Origin: JBQCHF01 sp051953655
Lineage (GTDB): Bacteria > Actinomycetota > Actinomycetes > Motilibacterales > Motilibacteraceae
NCBI GenBank assembly: GCA_051953655.1
Contig: JBQCIO010000141.1
Span: 17,341 to 81,340 of the forward strand
Direction of reading: 5' to 3'
Length of the DNA: 64,000 nt
The notes under the pieces: generated by a model
Seen by the model: the letters and a program-made list of their open reading frames with translations, nothing else
Databases searched by the model: none
What the model was told of the DNA's origin: nothing
Translations under genes and position numbers: made by a program
In this document: one piece after another, positions 33,768 to 42,500 of the stretch
Numbering within the stretch: the stretch's first letter is position 1
How the letters are laid out: each line of letters opens with the position of its first letter

Positions 33768-34592
33768 TCAGCCGACCCGCGGGCCGAGCTTCACCTTGGC
33801 CAGCTGGCGCGACTGCGCCACCAGGCGGCCGGTGCTGTCGTAGAGGTCGGCGGTCTCGTCGAACCAGCCCTCGCGGACCAGGCGGCCGGAGACGTCGGTG
33901 GTGACCCAGCCGTCCGCGGGCAGGGCGCGCAGCAGGAAGGTGAGCTCCACGGTGGGGGCCCAGCCGCCGGGGCCGGTGAGGGCGAAGGGCACCGGGGGCA
34001 GGGCGTCGGCGAAGACGGCGAGGGCGAGCGGGTCGGGGGCGTCGCCGTCACGCATCCGGGCGTGCCCGCGCTGCACCATCTCGCCCGACGGCTCGCCGCG
34101 CGCCCACCCCAGGTGCGCCGGGTCCAGCCGCAGGTCGACCACCTCGAGCAGGTCCACGCGCATCCGCCCGCCCGGCTGCTCCGGGGCCGAGCGCAGGCAC
34201 TGGTCCACCGGCGCGACGGTCGGCACCACCCCGTCCGACCACTCGGCCTCGCCGCCGCGCAGCAGGCCCGCGGTCACCAGGGCGGCGACGCGGGGCGCGC
34301 CGTCCTGCACCAGGGTCGCGCGCAGCGAGGTCACCGAGCGCCCGTTGCGCAGCGGCTCGACGACGACCTCGGCCGGACCGGGCGCGGCCGGGGCGAGGAA
34401 GTGGGCGCTGGTGGCCATCGGGTGCGGATGACCGGCGGCCGGGCCCTCCGGGTCGAGGGCCGCGCGCAGCAGCAGGGCCAGCACGTAGCCGCCGTTGGGG
34501 ATGCCGCCGACCGACCAGACCGGGTCGACGGCGACGGCGTAGCGGCCCTCGCCCAGGGGTCGGACGGCGGTGGCGTCGGTGAAGGCGGTCAC
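33768..34592 (-). CDS. acyl-CoA thioesterase-like double-hotdog protein
   Basis: 274 residues, two hotdog halves. The first has WSVGGIPNGGYVLALLLRAAL (hotdog helix, acyl-pocket) and ATSAHFLAPAAPGPAEVVVEPLRNGRSV; the second has PTVELTFLLRALPADGWV and DLYDSTGRLVAQSRQLAKV, close to TesB/actinobacterial thioesterase_3 family proteins. It should hydrolyse acyl-CoA thioesters; the chain length is not readable. It is convergent with the cyd operon and divergent from the low-complexity protein gene at 34835. Confidence 0.87.
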   Translation of the reverse strand: MTAFTDATAVRPLGEGRYAVAVDPVWSVGGIPNGGYVLALLLRAALDPEGPAAGHPHPMATSAHFLAPAAPGPAEVVVEPLRNGRSVTSLRATLVQDGAPRVAALVTAGLLRGGEAEWSDGVVPTVAPVDQCLRSAPEQPGGRMRVDLLEVVDLRLDPAHLGWARGEPSGEMVQRGHARMRDGDAPDPLALAVFADALPPVPFALTGPGGWAPTVELTFLLRALPADGWVTTDVSGRLVREGWFDETADLYDSTGRLVAQSRQLAKVKLGPRVG

Positions 34593-34834
34593 GGCCCCGC
34601 ACCGTACGCAGGGCGCCGCGCGCGCCGACGGCCGGGGCCGCGGACGGGCGGCCGCGGCGGGCCGGAAAGTCGGGGCTCAAGGTTCCGCGGCGACTGTCCG
34701 ATGTGTCCTATGACGGCCTCGTGCCGGCGCCGCCACCACCCGGTCGGCGGATGTCCGGGAAGAGGGCGTCGACCTAAGGTCGTGGCCGCGCGCTCGCGCG
34801 GTCGAGGCCGTGCGCATCAGGAGGCTCGGGGCAC

Positions 34835-35836
34835 GTGGCAGGGACGAGCGGACCGGCGGGGGCCGGGGGCTCGGGGGCGCCGGCATCGTCCGGTCCCCTC
34901 GGTGACGCTTCCCAGCGCCCGTCGACAGGCGCAGCAGCGGCGCGCGGCACCCGCGCGGTGGGTGCAGCCGTGGGGGCCGGAGGCGCCACGGTCGCGCTGG
35001 CCGGGACCTCCGCGGCGGCCGTCGTCGGGCTCGGGCTGGTCGCCCTCGCCCAGCTGGCGCCGGGTTCGCTCGGCGCCGTCACCGGAGGACCCGGCCTCGC
35101 CGCGCCACTGCCGCTGAGCCTGCCTGCGGCGTCCGCCCCGGCCCGTCCCACGGCCACCCCGGTCACCGCGGTGACCCCGCAGCGCACCGCCGCCGCCCGC
35201 CCCGTGAACGAGCCGGTGACCCGACTGCTCCCGGCCGCCGCGCCCACCCGCTCGCCCGCCGCGCTGCTCCCGCTCGCCGGCGGGACCTCGGCGCCCGCGC
35301 CCGAGCGCCCGTCCCCGTCCGCGCAGCCGTCGCGTCCGGCCGCCTCGCCCGCCGCGTCCCCGGTGGGCGGCCATGACCGCGGCAACGGGAAGGACCGCGG
35401 CACCGGCAAGGGGAACGGCAAGGGGCCCGGTGGGGGAGGAGCCACCAGCGCGAGCGTCGCCACGTCCTCCGCGGGCGGTAGGTACGTCTCGCTCTCGGTG
35501 CGCGCGACGTCGTCGTCGTCGGCCACCGCCTCGACGTCGGTCGTCGTCCGGTCCGCCTCCGGCGCCGCGTCCTTCGCGACCGCGACCGCGCAGGCCCGGC
35601 AGTCGGCGTCGAGCGGCAAGCACCGGACGGCGGAGCCGCAGACCGGGGAGGCAGCCGGCCGGGGCAGCTCGCGGCACGCGAAGCACGCCGCCGCCCGGCA
35701 CGCCGCGCCGGTGCACGCCCACCCCAGCGGGCACGCGGGCAAGGGGCACGCGAGCAAGGGGCACGCGGGCAAGGGGCACGCGGGCAAGGGGCACGGCGCG
35801 AACGGGCACGGCGGCCAGGGCAAGCACGCCCGCTGA
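34835..35836 (+). CDS. low-complexity protein with His/Lys/Gly-rich repeat tail
   Basis: 333 residues, not assigned to a family. A hydrophobic segment at about 37-72 (AVGAAVGAGGATVALAGTSA and onward) may be a membrane anchor after a 30-residue leader. The middle is Ala/Pro/Ser-rich with a KDRGTGKGNGKGPGGG run, and the last about 70 residues are rich in His, Lys and Gly with repeats of GHAGKGHASKGHAGK, which could bind metals or polyanions. GTG 34835 has AGGAGG 9 bases upstream. Function unknown; an exported or cell-wall-associated role is inference. The DNA of the tail is itself repetitive. Confidence 0.65.
   Translation: MAGTSGPAGAGGSGAPASSGPLGDASQRPSTGAAAARGTRAVGAAVGAGGATVALAGTSAAAVVGLGLVALAQLAPGSLGAVTGGPGLAAPLPLSLPAASAPARPTATPVTAVTPQRTAAARPVNEPVTRLLPAAAPTRSPAALLPLAGGTSAPAPERPSPSAQPSRPAASPAASPVGGHDRGNGKDRGTGKGNGKGPGGGGATSASVATSSAGGRYVSLSVRATSSSSATASTSVVVRSASGAASFATATAQARQSASSGKHRTAEPQTGEAAGRGSSRHAKHAAARHAAPVHAHPSGHAGKGHASKGHAGKGHAGKGHGANGHGGQGKHAR
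35746..35820 (+). repeat. coding tandem repeat (GGGCACGCG-GGCAAG units)
   Basis: Units of 15-18 bases, of the type GGGCACGCGGGCAAG, are repeated about five times within the gene at 34835 and encode the GHAGK-like repeats of the tail. Copy number is expected to vary between strains. Confidence 0.7.
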
Positions 35837-36081
35837 CCCGTCCCCGCCCCAGCACGCCGGTCCGTTGCGGCGGGCACCACGGAAGGCGGTGCACAGGGCC
35901 CCGGAAGCCTGGGTAGAGTCGAGGCTGACGACGCTGTGAGCCCAGACACACCAGCTGGGGAAGGGCGACGTCGACCACCTGACGTCTCGCCCGCCTGCAC
36001 CACCCCCGCAGCGGACGGACGGCGGGCCCACCCCTACCGGGCGCGGCCACCCCGCCCCCGGTCGTCGCGAGGAGAGCCTTC

Positions 36082-37200
36082 GTGAACGCAAGCCCCGACA
36101 GCGTCGTCGGGACGGGGACCGGGGCCGTGTCTCCCGGACCCGACCTCGTCCAGCTGCTCACCCCCGAGGGCGAGCGCGTCGAGCACCCCGACTACCCGCT
36201 CGAGATCACCCCGGACGAGGTGCGCGGGCTCTACCGCGACCTGGTCCTGGTCCGCCGGGTCGACACCGAGGCCACCGCCCTGCAGCGCCAGGGCGAGCTG
36301 GGCATCTGGGCCAGCCTGCTGGGCCAGGAGGCCGCGCAGGTCGGCTCCGGCCGGGCGCTCGCCCCCGACGACTACGCCTTCCCCACCTACCGCGAGCACG
36401 GCGTCGCCTGGTGCCGCGGGGTGGACCCGCTCAACCTCCTCGGCCTCTTCCGCGGGGTGAACCACGGCGGGTGGGACCCGGACGAGAAGAACTTCCACCT
36501 CTACACGATCGTCATCGGCGCCCAGACCCTCCACGCCACCGGCTACGCCATGGGCCTGCAGAAGGACGGCGTCGAGGCCGCCACCATCGCCTACTTCGGC
36601 GACGGCGCCACCAGCCAGGGCGACGTCAACGAGGCGTTCACCTTCGCCAGCGTCTTCAACGCGCCGGTCGTGTTCTTCTGCCAGAACAACCAGTGGGCCA
36701 TCTCCGAGCCGCTCGAGCGGCAGAGCCGCATCCCGCTCTACCAGCGCGCCAGCGGCTTCGGCTTCCCCGGCGTCCGGGTGGACGGCAACGACGTCCTCGC
36801 CGTGCTCGCCGTCACCCGCGCCGCCCTGGCCCGGGCCCGCGAGGGCAGCGGCCCCACCCTGGTCGAGGCCTACACCTACCGGATGGGCGCCCACACCACC
36901 TCCGACGACCCGACCCGCTACCGGATCGCCAGCGAGGTCGAGCAGTGGAAGCTCAAGGACCCGATCGAGCGGGTGAAGGCCTACCTCGTCCGCGGCGGCC
37001 ACGCCGACCAGGGGTTCCTGGACTCGGTCGAGGCCGAGGCCGACGAGCTCGCCGCGCACGTGCGCCAGGGCTGTCTGGCCATGCCCGACCCCGAGCCGCT
37101 GTCGATGTTCGACCACGTCTACGCCGACCCGCACCCGCTGGTGGCGGAGGAGCGCGCCCAGTTCGCCGACTACCTGTCCTCGTTCGAGGGGAGCCACTGA
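36082..37200 (+). CDS. 2-oxoacid dehydrogenase E1 component, alpha subunit
   Basis: 372 residues, TPP-dependent E1 alpha of the heterotetrameric pyruvate/branched-chain type. The TPP motif GDGATSQGDVNEAF begins near residue 174 and its GDG...NN pair is completed by FFCQNNQWAI. Phosphorylation-loop-like TYRMGAHTTSDDPTRYR lies near 260. It decarboxylates a 2-oxoacid and, with E1 beta, passes the acyl group to E2. Resemblance is to PdhA/BkdA of mycobacteria, so pyruvate or branched-chain oxoacids are both possible. GTG 36082 follows GAGGAG. Stop and next start share a base (TGATG). Confidence 0.92.
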   Translation: MNASPDSVVGTGTGAVSPGPDLVQLLTPEGERVEHPDYPLEITPDEVRGLYRDLVLVRRVDTEATALQRQGELGIWASLLGQEAAQVGSGRALAPDDYAFPTYREHGVAWCRGVDPLNLLGLFRGVNHGGWDPDEKNFHLYTIVIGAQTLHATGYAMGLQKDGVEAATIAYFGDGATSQGDVNEAFTFASVFNAPVVFFCQNNQWAISEPLERQSRIPLYQRASGFGFPGVRVDGNDVLAVLAVTRAALARAREGSGPTLVEAYTYRMGAHTTSDDPTRYRIASEVEQWKLKDPIERVKAYLVRGGHADQGFLDSVEAEADELAAHVRQGCLAMPDPEPLSMFDHVYADPHPLVAEERAQFADYLSSFEGSH

Positions 37201-38183
37201 TGGCGCCGACGACGATCGCGAAGGCCATCAACCTGGGCCTGCGGCGGGCGATGGAGAAGGACCCCAAGGTCCTCATCATGGGCGAGGACGTCGGCCGGCT
37301 CGGCGGCGTCTTCCGGGTCACCGACGGGCTGCAGAAGGACTTCGGCGAGGACCGCGTCATCGACGCCCCGCTGGCCGAGTCCGGCATCGTCGGCACCGCC
37401 ATCGGCATGGCGCTGCGCGGATACCGTCCGGTGCTGGAGATCCAGTTCGACGGCTTCGTCTACCCGGCGTTCGACCAGATCGTGAGCCAGCTGGCCAAGA
37501 TGCGTGCCCGTGCGCTGGGCAAGGTCTCGCTGCCGGTCGTCGTGCGCATCCCGGTCGGCGGCGGCATCGGCGCGGTCGAGCACCACAGCGAGAGCAACGA
37601 GGCCTACTTCGCCCACACCGCGGGCCTGCGCGTGGTCGCCTGCGCCAACCCGCTCGACGCCTACACGATGATCCAGCAGGCGGTCGCCTCCGACGACCCG
37701 GTCATCTTCTACGAGCCCAAGCGGCGCTACTGGGAGAAGGCCGAGCTGGACGAGGACGTCGACCTCGCCTCGGCCATGCCGCTGCACAGCGCCCGCGTCG
37801 TGCGCCCGGGCGAGCACGTCACGGTGGCGGCCTACGGCCCGATGGTGAAGACCTGCCTCGACGCCGCCATCGCGGCCGAGGAGGAGGGCAAGAGCCTGGA
37901 GGTCGTCGACCTGCGCTCGCTGTCCCCGCTGGACATGGAGACTCTGACCGCCTCGGTGCAGCGCACCGGCCGGCTGGTCGTCGTCCACGAGGCCCCGGTG
38001 TTCCTCGGCATGGGCGCGGAGATCGCCGCGCGGGTGTCGGAGCAGTGCTTCTACTCGCTCCAGGCGCCGGTGATGCGGGTGGGCGGCTACGACATCCCCT
38101 ACCCGCCGAGCCGGCTGGAGGAGGAGTTCCTCCCCGACCTCGACCGCGTCCTCGACGCCGTCGACCGCTCGCTGGCCTACTGA
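37200..38183 (+). CDS. 2-oxoacid dehydrogenase E1 component, beta subunit
   Basis: 327 residues, transketolase pyrimidine-binding and C-terminal domains. KVLIMGEDVGRLGGVFRVTDGLQ with the TPP-activating Glu, APLAESGIVGTAIGMALRG, and the C-terminal RTGRLVVVHEAPVFLGMGAEIAA are family hallmarks. The substrate-region HHSESNEAYF and YEPKRRYW resemble branched-chain E1 beta. The ATG overlaps the alpha-subunit stop by one base, indicating strict co-translation and an alpha2beta2 enzyme. The E2 gene follows after 29 bp. Confidence 0.93.
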   Translation: MAPTTIAKAINLGLRRAMEKDPKVLIMGEDVGRLGGVFRVTDGLQKDFGEDRVIDAPLAESGIVGTAIGMALRGYRPVLEIQFDGFVYPAFDQIVSQLAKMRARALGKVSLPVVVRIPVGGGIGAVEHHSESNEAYFAHTAGLRVVACANPLDAYTMIQQAVASDDPVIFYEPKRRYWEKAELDEDVDLASAMPLHSARVVRPGEHVTVAAYGPMVKTCLDAAIAAEEEGKSLEVVDLRSLSPLDMETLTASVQRTGRLVVVHEAPVFLGMGAEIAARVSEQCFYSLQAPVMRVGGYDIPYPPSRLEEEFLPDLDRVLDAVDRSLAY

Positions 38184-38212
38184 CCGCGCCCTGACACAGG
38201 AGTCGTACGAAC

Positions 38213-39664
38213 GTGCCTGACCTGAAGCACTTCAAGCTCCCGGACGTCGGGGAGGGCCTCACCGAGGCCGAGATCGTGTCGTGGAAGGTGAAGCCGGGCG
38301 ACACGGTGAAGGTGAACGACGTCATCGTCGAGATCGAGACCGCCAAGTCGCTGGTGGAGCTGCCCTGCCCGTTCGCGGGCACCGTGGCCGAGCTGCTGGT
38401 GGAGGAGGGGACGACGGTCGACGTCGGCACCCCGATCATCAGCGTCGACGCCGGTGGCGGCTCGGGCAGCGCGCCGGCCGCGGAGGTGTCGGCGGCGCCG
38501 GCACAGGCCGTCGCCCCGCCGGTGGACGACATGGTGCCGTCCATCCCGACTCCGCCGGAGGAGGGCGCGGTCGAGCCGGGGCTCATCGGCGGCCCCGCGC
38601 CCGGCGGTCGCACGTCCGTGCTGGTGGGCTACGGCCCGCGGACCACCGAGGCCAAGCGCCGGCCGCGCAAGGGCTCGGCGGTGCCGGCCGGCCGGGCCGA
38701 GGCCGTCGCCCAGGGCGCGGTCCACTCCGCGTTCGCGCCCACGCCGTCGCCGGTCGCGCAGGAACCGGTCAAGGCCGGCGGGGTGCTGGCCAAGCCCCCG
38801 GTGCGCAAGCTGGCCAAGGACCTCGGGGTCGACCTCGCCACGGTCACCCCCACCGGCCCCGGCGGCATCGTCACCCGCGCCGACGTCGAGGCGGCCGTGG
38901 GTGGCGCCGTCGCCCCTGCCGCGCCCGCCACTACGCCCTACGCGCCCTCCTACAGCGAGTCGGAGCGTGAAGAGCGGGTGCCGGTCAAGGGCGTGCGCAA
39001 GATGACCGCGCAGGCGATGGTGTCCAGCGCGTTCACGGCCCCGCACGTCACCGAGTGGGTGACCGTCGACGTCACCCGCACGATGAAGCTGGTCGAGGAG
39101 CTCAAGCGGGACAGGGAGTTCGCCGGCGTCCGGGTCAGCCCACTGCTGCTCGTGGCCAAGGCGCTCCTCCTCGCCTGCCGGCGCAACCCCGGCGTCAACG
39201 CGACCTGGGACGAGGCCCTTCAGGAGATCGTCCTCAAGAACTACGTCAACCTGGGCATCGCCGCGGCCACCCCGCGCGGGCTGGTCGTGCCCAACATCAA
39301 GGACGCCGACCGGATGTCGCTGCGGCAGCTGGCCGAGGCCTTCGACGCCCTGGTGGCCACCGCCCGCGAGGGCCGCACCCCGCCGGCCGACATGGCCGGA
39401 GGCACCATCACCATCACCAACGTGGGCGTCTTCGGGGTCGACAGCGGCACGCCCATCATCAACCCCGGCGAGTCCGCCATCCTCGCCTTCGGCGCGGTGC
39501 GCGAGCAGCCGTGGGTGCACAAGGGCAAGGTGAAGGTCCGCCAGGTCACCCAGCTCGCCCTGAGCTTCGACCACCGCCTCATCGACGGCGAGCTCGGCTC
39601 CCGCTTCCTCGCCGACCTCGCCGCCCTGCTGGAGAACCCGGCCCGCGCGCTGGTCTGGGGGTAG
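38213..39664 (+). CDS. dihydrolipoamide acyltransferase (E2)
   Basis: 483 residues. One lipoyl domain (about 3-80) with the lipoylated Lys in EIETAKSLVELP; an Ala/Pro-rich linker; an E3-binding domain (VRKLAKDLGVDLATVTPTGPGGIVTRADVEAA, about 195-227); and a catalytic core with the active-site LSFDHRLIDGELGSRFLADL near 450. It moves the acyl group from E1 to CoA. Only one lipoyl domain is present, as in branched-chain E2s. No E3 gene is near, so dihydrolipoamide dehydrogenase must come from elsewhere in the genome. Confidence 0.94.
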   Translation: MPDLKHFKLPDVGEGLTEAEIVSWKVKPGDTVKVNDVIVEIETAKSLVELPCPFAGTVAELLVEEGTTVDVGTPIISVDAGGGSGSAPAAEVSAAPAQAVAPPVDDMVPSIPTPPEEGAVEPGLIGGPAPGGRTSVLVGYGPRTTEAKRRPRKGSAVPAGRAEAVAQGAVHSAFAPTPSPVAQEPVKAGGVLAKPPVRKLAKDLGVDLATVTPTGPGGIVTRADVEAAVGGAVAPAAPATTPYAPSYSESEREERVPVKGVRKMTAQAMVSSAFTAPHVTEWVTVDVTRTMKLVEELKRDREFAGVRVSPLLLVAKALLLACRRNPGVNATWDEALQEIVLKNYVNLGIAAATPRGLVVPNIKDADRMSLRQLAEAFDALVATAREGRTPPADMAGGTITITNVGVFGVDSGTPIINPGESAILAFGAVREQPWVHKGKVKVRQVTQLALSFDHRLIDGELGSRFLADLAALLENPARALVWG

Positions 39665-39677
39665 GCGCAGGCAAGGA

Positions 39678-39699
39678 GACCCGCGCAACCACGCGGGTC
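39678..39699. terminator. hairpin after the E2 gene
   Basis: GACCCGCG-CAACCA-CGCGGGTC, perfect 8-bp stem, 14 bases after the E2 stop. It lies between convergent genes and is followed by a second, larger structure. Confidence 0.65.
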
Positions 39700-39711
39700 G
39701 TGTCGCTGATC

Positions 39712-39770
39712 ATGCGATTCCTGCGACTCGAGCAGGACGCTCGCGGACAGTGTCCGCGCAGGAATTGCAT
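39712..39770. terminator. nested cruciform followed by a T run
   Basis: ATGCGATTCCTGCG at 39712-39725 pairs with 39757-39770 (one mismatch), and the interior folds into CCTGC/GCAGG and GCGGAC/GTCCGC stems. A run of five T follows at 39782-39786. It lies between convergent genes and looks like a terminator for the operon ending with E2. Confidence 0.6.
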
Positions 39771-39787
39771 GGCCGGCAACGGTTTTT

Positions 39788-40666
39788 CTACGGCGTGACC
39801 GGCAGCGCCTCCAGCACCCGCCGACCCAGGTCGACGTCGCCGCCGAACCACACCTCGACGTCGTCCGCGGCGCACCTCCCGCCGCAGCGGCGCACGTAGT
39901 CGGCCCAGCCCAGCCGCAGGGTGGCCGTGGCCGAGCGGGCCTCGGCGGCGTCGGCGAGGGACGCGCGCCCGTCCGGGCCGACCACGGCGAGGCTGCTCAC
40001 GCACAGCTCGCCGACCACCTCCAGCGCCACGCTCTGCCCGGGCTGGGCACCGGCGCGCTTGCCGACGACGAACGGGAACGCGGCGGCCAGCCGGCGCCGG
40101 GTCACCCGGGCGGCCGCGCTGTCCAGCCCTCCGGGCTGCCCGACGGCCCGGCGCAGGTCCTGCTCGTGCATCCAGGCGTCGAAGGTGCGCAGGCCGACCA
40201 GGTCCAGCAGCGTGGTGGGACCGAGCGGCCCGACGGCCGGGTCGTCCGGGTGCAGCGCGGGGTCCGAGAGCTCGGCGGCCCGCCGGTCCACCACGCTGGC
40301 GAGCTCGCTCACGACGTCCTCCCCGGGGCGGGAGCGACGGAACTCGACGTCGACCTCCGCCCGGCGCCCCAGGTCGTTGCGCACGTGGGGTGGCTCCGCG
40401 CTCAGGTCACCGACCGCCAGCGGCTCCTCGCCCAGGCTGAGCCGCTCGAAGCCGGCCAGGTGCGAGAGCACGTCCTTCACGCTCCAGCCGGGCAGGTCGG
40501 TGGGGCGGCCGAAGTCGGCGGTGGTGAAGGTCCGGGCCAGGGTGAGCGTGGCGCGCAGGGTCGACTCCCAGGCCGCTCGCGCCTCGGTCAGGGCCGCGGC
40601 CGCGGCGTCCGCCGCCCCCGGGCTCGAGGCCGTCCCGCCCGTGCTGCTCGCCCTGCCGTCCGCCAT
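39788..40666 (-). CDS. mycothiol-dependent maleylpyruvate-isomerase family protein
   Basis: 292 residues. The N-terminal DinB-like four-helix bundle has LTLARTFTTADFGRPTDLPGWSVKDVLSHLAGFE with the metal His and LVGLRTFDAWMHEQDLRRAVGQPG (second His and Glu); a C-terminal SCP2-like region ends DLGRRVLEALPVTP. The family includes mycothiol S-conjugating or isomerising enzymes; the exact reaction is unknown. ATG 40666 is used; the larger frame upstream overlaps the nitrilase gene on the other strand and is a shadow. The divergent nitrilase gene begins 12 bp away. Confidence 0.88.
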   Translation of the reverse strand: MADGRASSTGGTASSPGAADAAAAALTEARAAWESTLRATLTLARTFTTADFGRPTDLPGWSVKDVLSHLAGFERLSLGEEPLAVGDLSAEPPHVRNDLGRRAEVDVEFRRSRPGEDVVSELASVVDRRAAELSDPALHPDDPAVGPLGPTTLLDLVGLRTFDAWMHEQDLRRAVGQPGGLDSAAARVTRRRLAAAFPFVVGKRAGAQPGQSVALEVVGELCVSSLAVVGPDGRASLADAAEARSATATLRLGWADYVRRCGGRCAADDVEVWFGGDVDLGRRVLEALPVTP

Positions 40667-40678
40667 GCGTGCGAGGCT

Positions 40679-41491
40679 ATGCCCGTGCGCGTCTCGGTGC
40701 TGCAGCTCGACGTCGACCTCGACGTGCCCGTCGACCAGCGGCGGACCCTTGTCGCCGAGCAGGTGCGCGGCGAGGCAGGCAGCGACCTCGTCGTGCTGCC
40801 CGAGCTGTGGCCGCAGGGCGCCTTCGGCTACCCGCTGTGGCAGCACCTCGCCGAGCCGCTGGACGGCCCCACCGTCCGCACCCTCTCCGCCGCGGCCCGC
40901 GACGCCGGCGTCCACCTGCACTGCGGTTCGTTCATCGAGCGCGACGGCGACCGCATGTTCAACACCTCGGTGGTCGTCGGTCCGGACGGACAGGTGCAGG
41001 CGGTCTACCGCAAGGTGCACCTGTTCGGCTTCGACGAGGGAGAGCCCACGCTGCTCACCGCCGGGACGGAGCCGGTGCTGTGGGAATCGCCGTGGGGACC
41101 GACGGGGCTGGCGACCTGCTACGACCTGCGCTTCCCGGAGCTCTTCCGCGCCCTGGTCGACCGCGGCGCCGAGCTGCTGCTGCTGGTGGCCGGCTGGCCG
41201 GAGCGGCGCGCCGAGCACTGGCAGGTGCTCACCCGTGCCCGCGCCATCGAGGACCAGCTGCTCGTGGTGGCCTGCGGCACCTCCGGCACCCAGCTGGGCA
41301 CCGCGATGGCCGGCCGCTCCATGGTGGTCGACCCGTGGGGTGCGGTGCTGGCCGAGGCGGGCGTCGACGCAGGGGTGCTGCGGGTGGACGTCGACCTCGC
41401 GCAGGTCGCGCAGACCCGCGAGCGCTTCCCGGTGCTGAAGGACCGCGTGCTCGGCGCTCCCGTCCTCGGCGGCGACCGCGTCGGGGGATGA
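40679..41491 (+). CDS. carbon-nitrogen hydrolase (nitrilase superfamily)
   Basis: 270 residues. The catalytic triad is visible: Glu42 in VLPELWPQ, Lys112 in YRKVHLFG and Cys147 in LATCYDLRFPEL. This is an amidase-type CN hydrolase of the Nit2/omega-amidase group, hydrolysing an amide of unknown identity. ATG 40679 is chosen because homology starts there. It is divergent from the mycothiol-dependent gene with only 12 bp between starts, so their promoters overlap the opposite coding regions. Confidence 0.92.
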   Translation: MPVRVSVLQLDVDLDVPVDQRRTLVAEQVRGEAGSDLVVLPELWPQGAFGYPLWQHLAEPLDGPTVRTLSAAARDAGVHLHCGSFIERDGDRMFNTSVVVGPDGQVQAVYRKVHLFGFDEGEPTLLTAGTEPVLWESPWGPTGLATCYDLRFPELFRALVDRGAELLLLVAGWPERRAEHWQVLTRARAIEDQLLVVACGTSGTQLGTAMAGRSMVVDPWGAVLAEAGVDAGVLRVDVDLAQVAQTRERFPVLKDRVLGAPVLGGDRVGG

Positions 41492-41539
41492 GACCGGTGG
41501 GATGAGAGCCGGCTGTCCGATCTGCCAGGATCGGGAGGC

Positions 41540-42100
41540 ATGGATCAGCCGACCTTCCCCGTCGTGACCCTGCCCGGCGAAGGCATCCTCCTTCGCCCGT
41601 TCAGCACGGCCGACGCCCCCGACGTCGCCGCGGCGTGCGCCGACCCGGTCACCCAGACGTGGTTGCCGCTGCCGAACCCGTACACGCTCGAGTCGGCGCA
41701 GTTCTACGTCACCGAGTTCGGCGAGCAGACGCTGAGCAGCGGGGACGGGATCGTCTTCTGCGTGGAGAAGGACCAGCGGATGGCGGCGGCCATCGACCTC
41801 AAGCACACCGACTGGCGCGGCCTGACCACCGAGATCGGCTACTGGACGGCGCCCTGGGCCCGCGGCCAGGGCGTGATGACCGAGGCGGTGCGGGTGCTCT
41901 CGCGCTGGACGCTGCTCGAGCAGGGCTTCGAACGGGTCGAGATCCGGGCGGCCACCGGCAACGTCGCCTCCCGCCGGGTGGCCGAGAAGGCCGGCTTCAC
42001 CGCCGAGGGCGTGCTGCGCAACGCCGGCTACGTGCACGGCGGCCGGGTGGACCTGACCGTGCTCTCGCTGGTCCCGGCCGACCTGGCGCTGCTGGGCTAG
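41540..42100 (+). CDS. GNAT-family N-acetyltransferase
   Basis: 186 residues, RimJ/RimL-like GNAT. GILLRPFSTADAPDVAAACADP at the N-terminus, YWTAPWARGQGVMTEAVRVL (acetyl-CoA pyrophosphate loop, R/Q-x2-G-x-G/A) near 105-125, and RVEIRAATGNVASRRVAEKAGFTAEGVLRN are family marks. It transfers an acetyl group to an amino group of a protein or small molecule. It follows the nitrilase gene by 48 bp on the same strand. Its stop overlaps the end of the convergent TfoX gene by 4 bases. Confidence 0.9.
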   Translation: MDQPTFPVVTLPGEGILLRPFSTADAPDVAAACADPVTQTWLPLPNPYTLESAQFYVTEFGEQTLSSGDGIVFCVEKDQRMAAAIDLKHTDWRGLTTEIGYWTAPWARGQGVMTEAVRVLSRWTLLEQGFERVEIRAATGNVASRRVAEKAGFTAEGVLRNAGYVHGGRVDLTVLSLVPADLALLG

Positions 42101-42444
42101 CGCTCGCCCGTCTCAGCCGCCTCGGCCGCCGCCAGCGCCCGCCGCACCCAGGCGCGCAGCGCGTCGTCGTCGAGACCGTCGGTGCGCACCCGCACCCAGC
42201 CGCGCATCTCCCGCGCGCCGCCCATCTCGACGACGTCGATCCCGGGCTTGGCCAGCAGCGCCTCCCGCTCGGCCGGGTCCACCCGCACCATCGCCCCGCC
42301 GCGCCCGCTGGCAGCCACGGTCATGCGCCCCGCCACCAGGAACGCGAGCCCGCCGAACATCCGCTTCTCCTCGACCGGTGCTCCACCGGCCGCCTCCGCC
42401 ACGAGCGGGCGCAGCCGCTCGGCCAGGTCGAGGTCGTAGGCCAT
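42097..42444 (-). CDS. TfoX/Sxy N-terminal domain protein
   Basis: 115 residues. It fits the TfoX N-terminal family: MAYDLDLAERLRPLVA, VEEKRMFGGLAFLVAGRMTVAA (the RMFGG-lF motif) and EMGGAREMRGWVRVRTDGLDDDALRAWVRRALA. The C-terminal TfoX half is missing, as in most stand-alone actinobacterial members. Function is unknown; the name comes from competence regulation in Gammaproteobacteria. ATG 42444 is used; a start seven codons earlier has a weaker context. Confidence 0.87.
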   Translation of the reverse strand: MAYDLDLAERLRPLVAEAAGGAPVEEKRMFGGLAFLVAGRMTVAASGRGGAMVRVDPAEREALLAKPGIDVVEMGGAREMRGWVRVRTDGLDDDALRAWVRRALAAAEAAETGER

Positions 42445-42500
42445 GCCGGGACGGTAGAGCCCCACGCCGACAGCTGGCGCGGCTCTTGGACAATGGACGC

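Noticed and set aside
35746..35820. CRISPR array
   Set aside because: The repeats are in frame, code for GHAGK-type units and have no spacers.
39788..42037. 749-residue minus frame before the mycothiol-dependent enzyme
   Set aside because: Its first about 457 residues are antisense to the nitrilase and GNAT genes; the enzyme starts at 40666.
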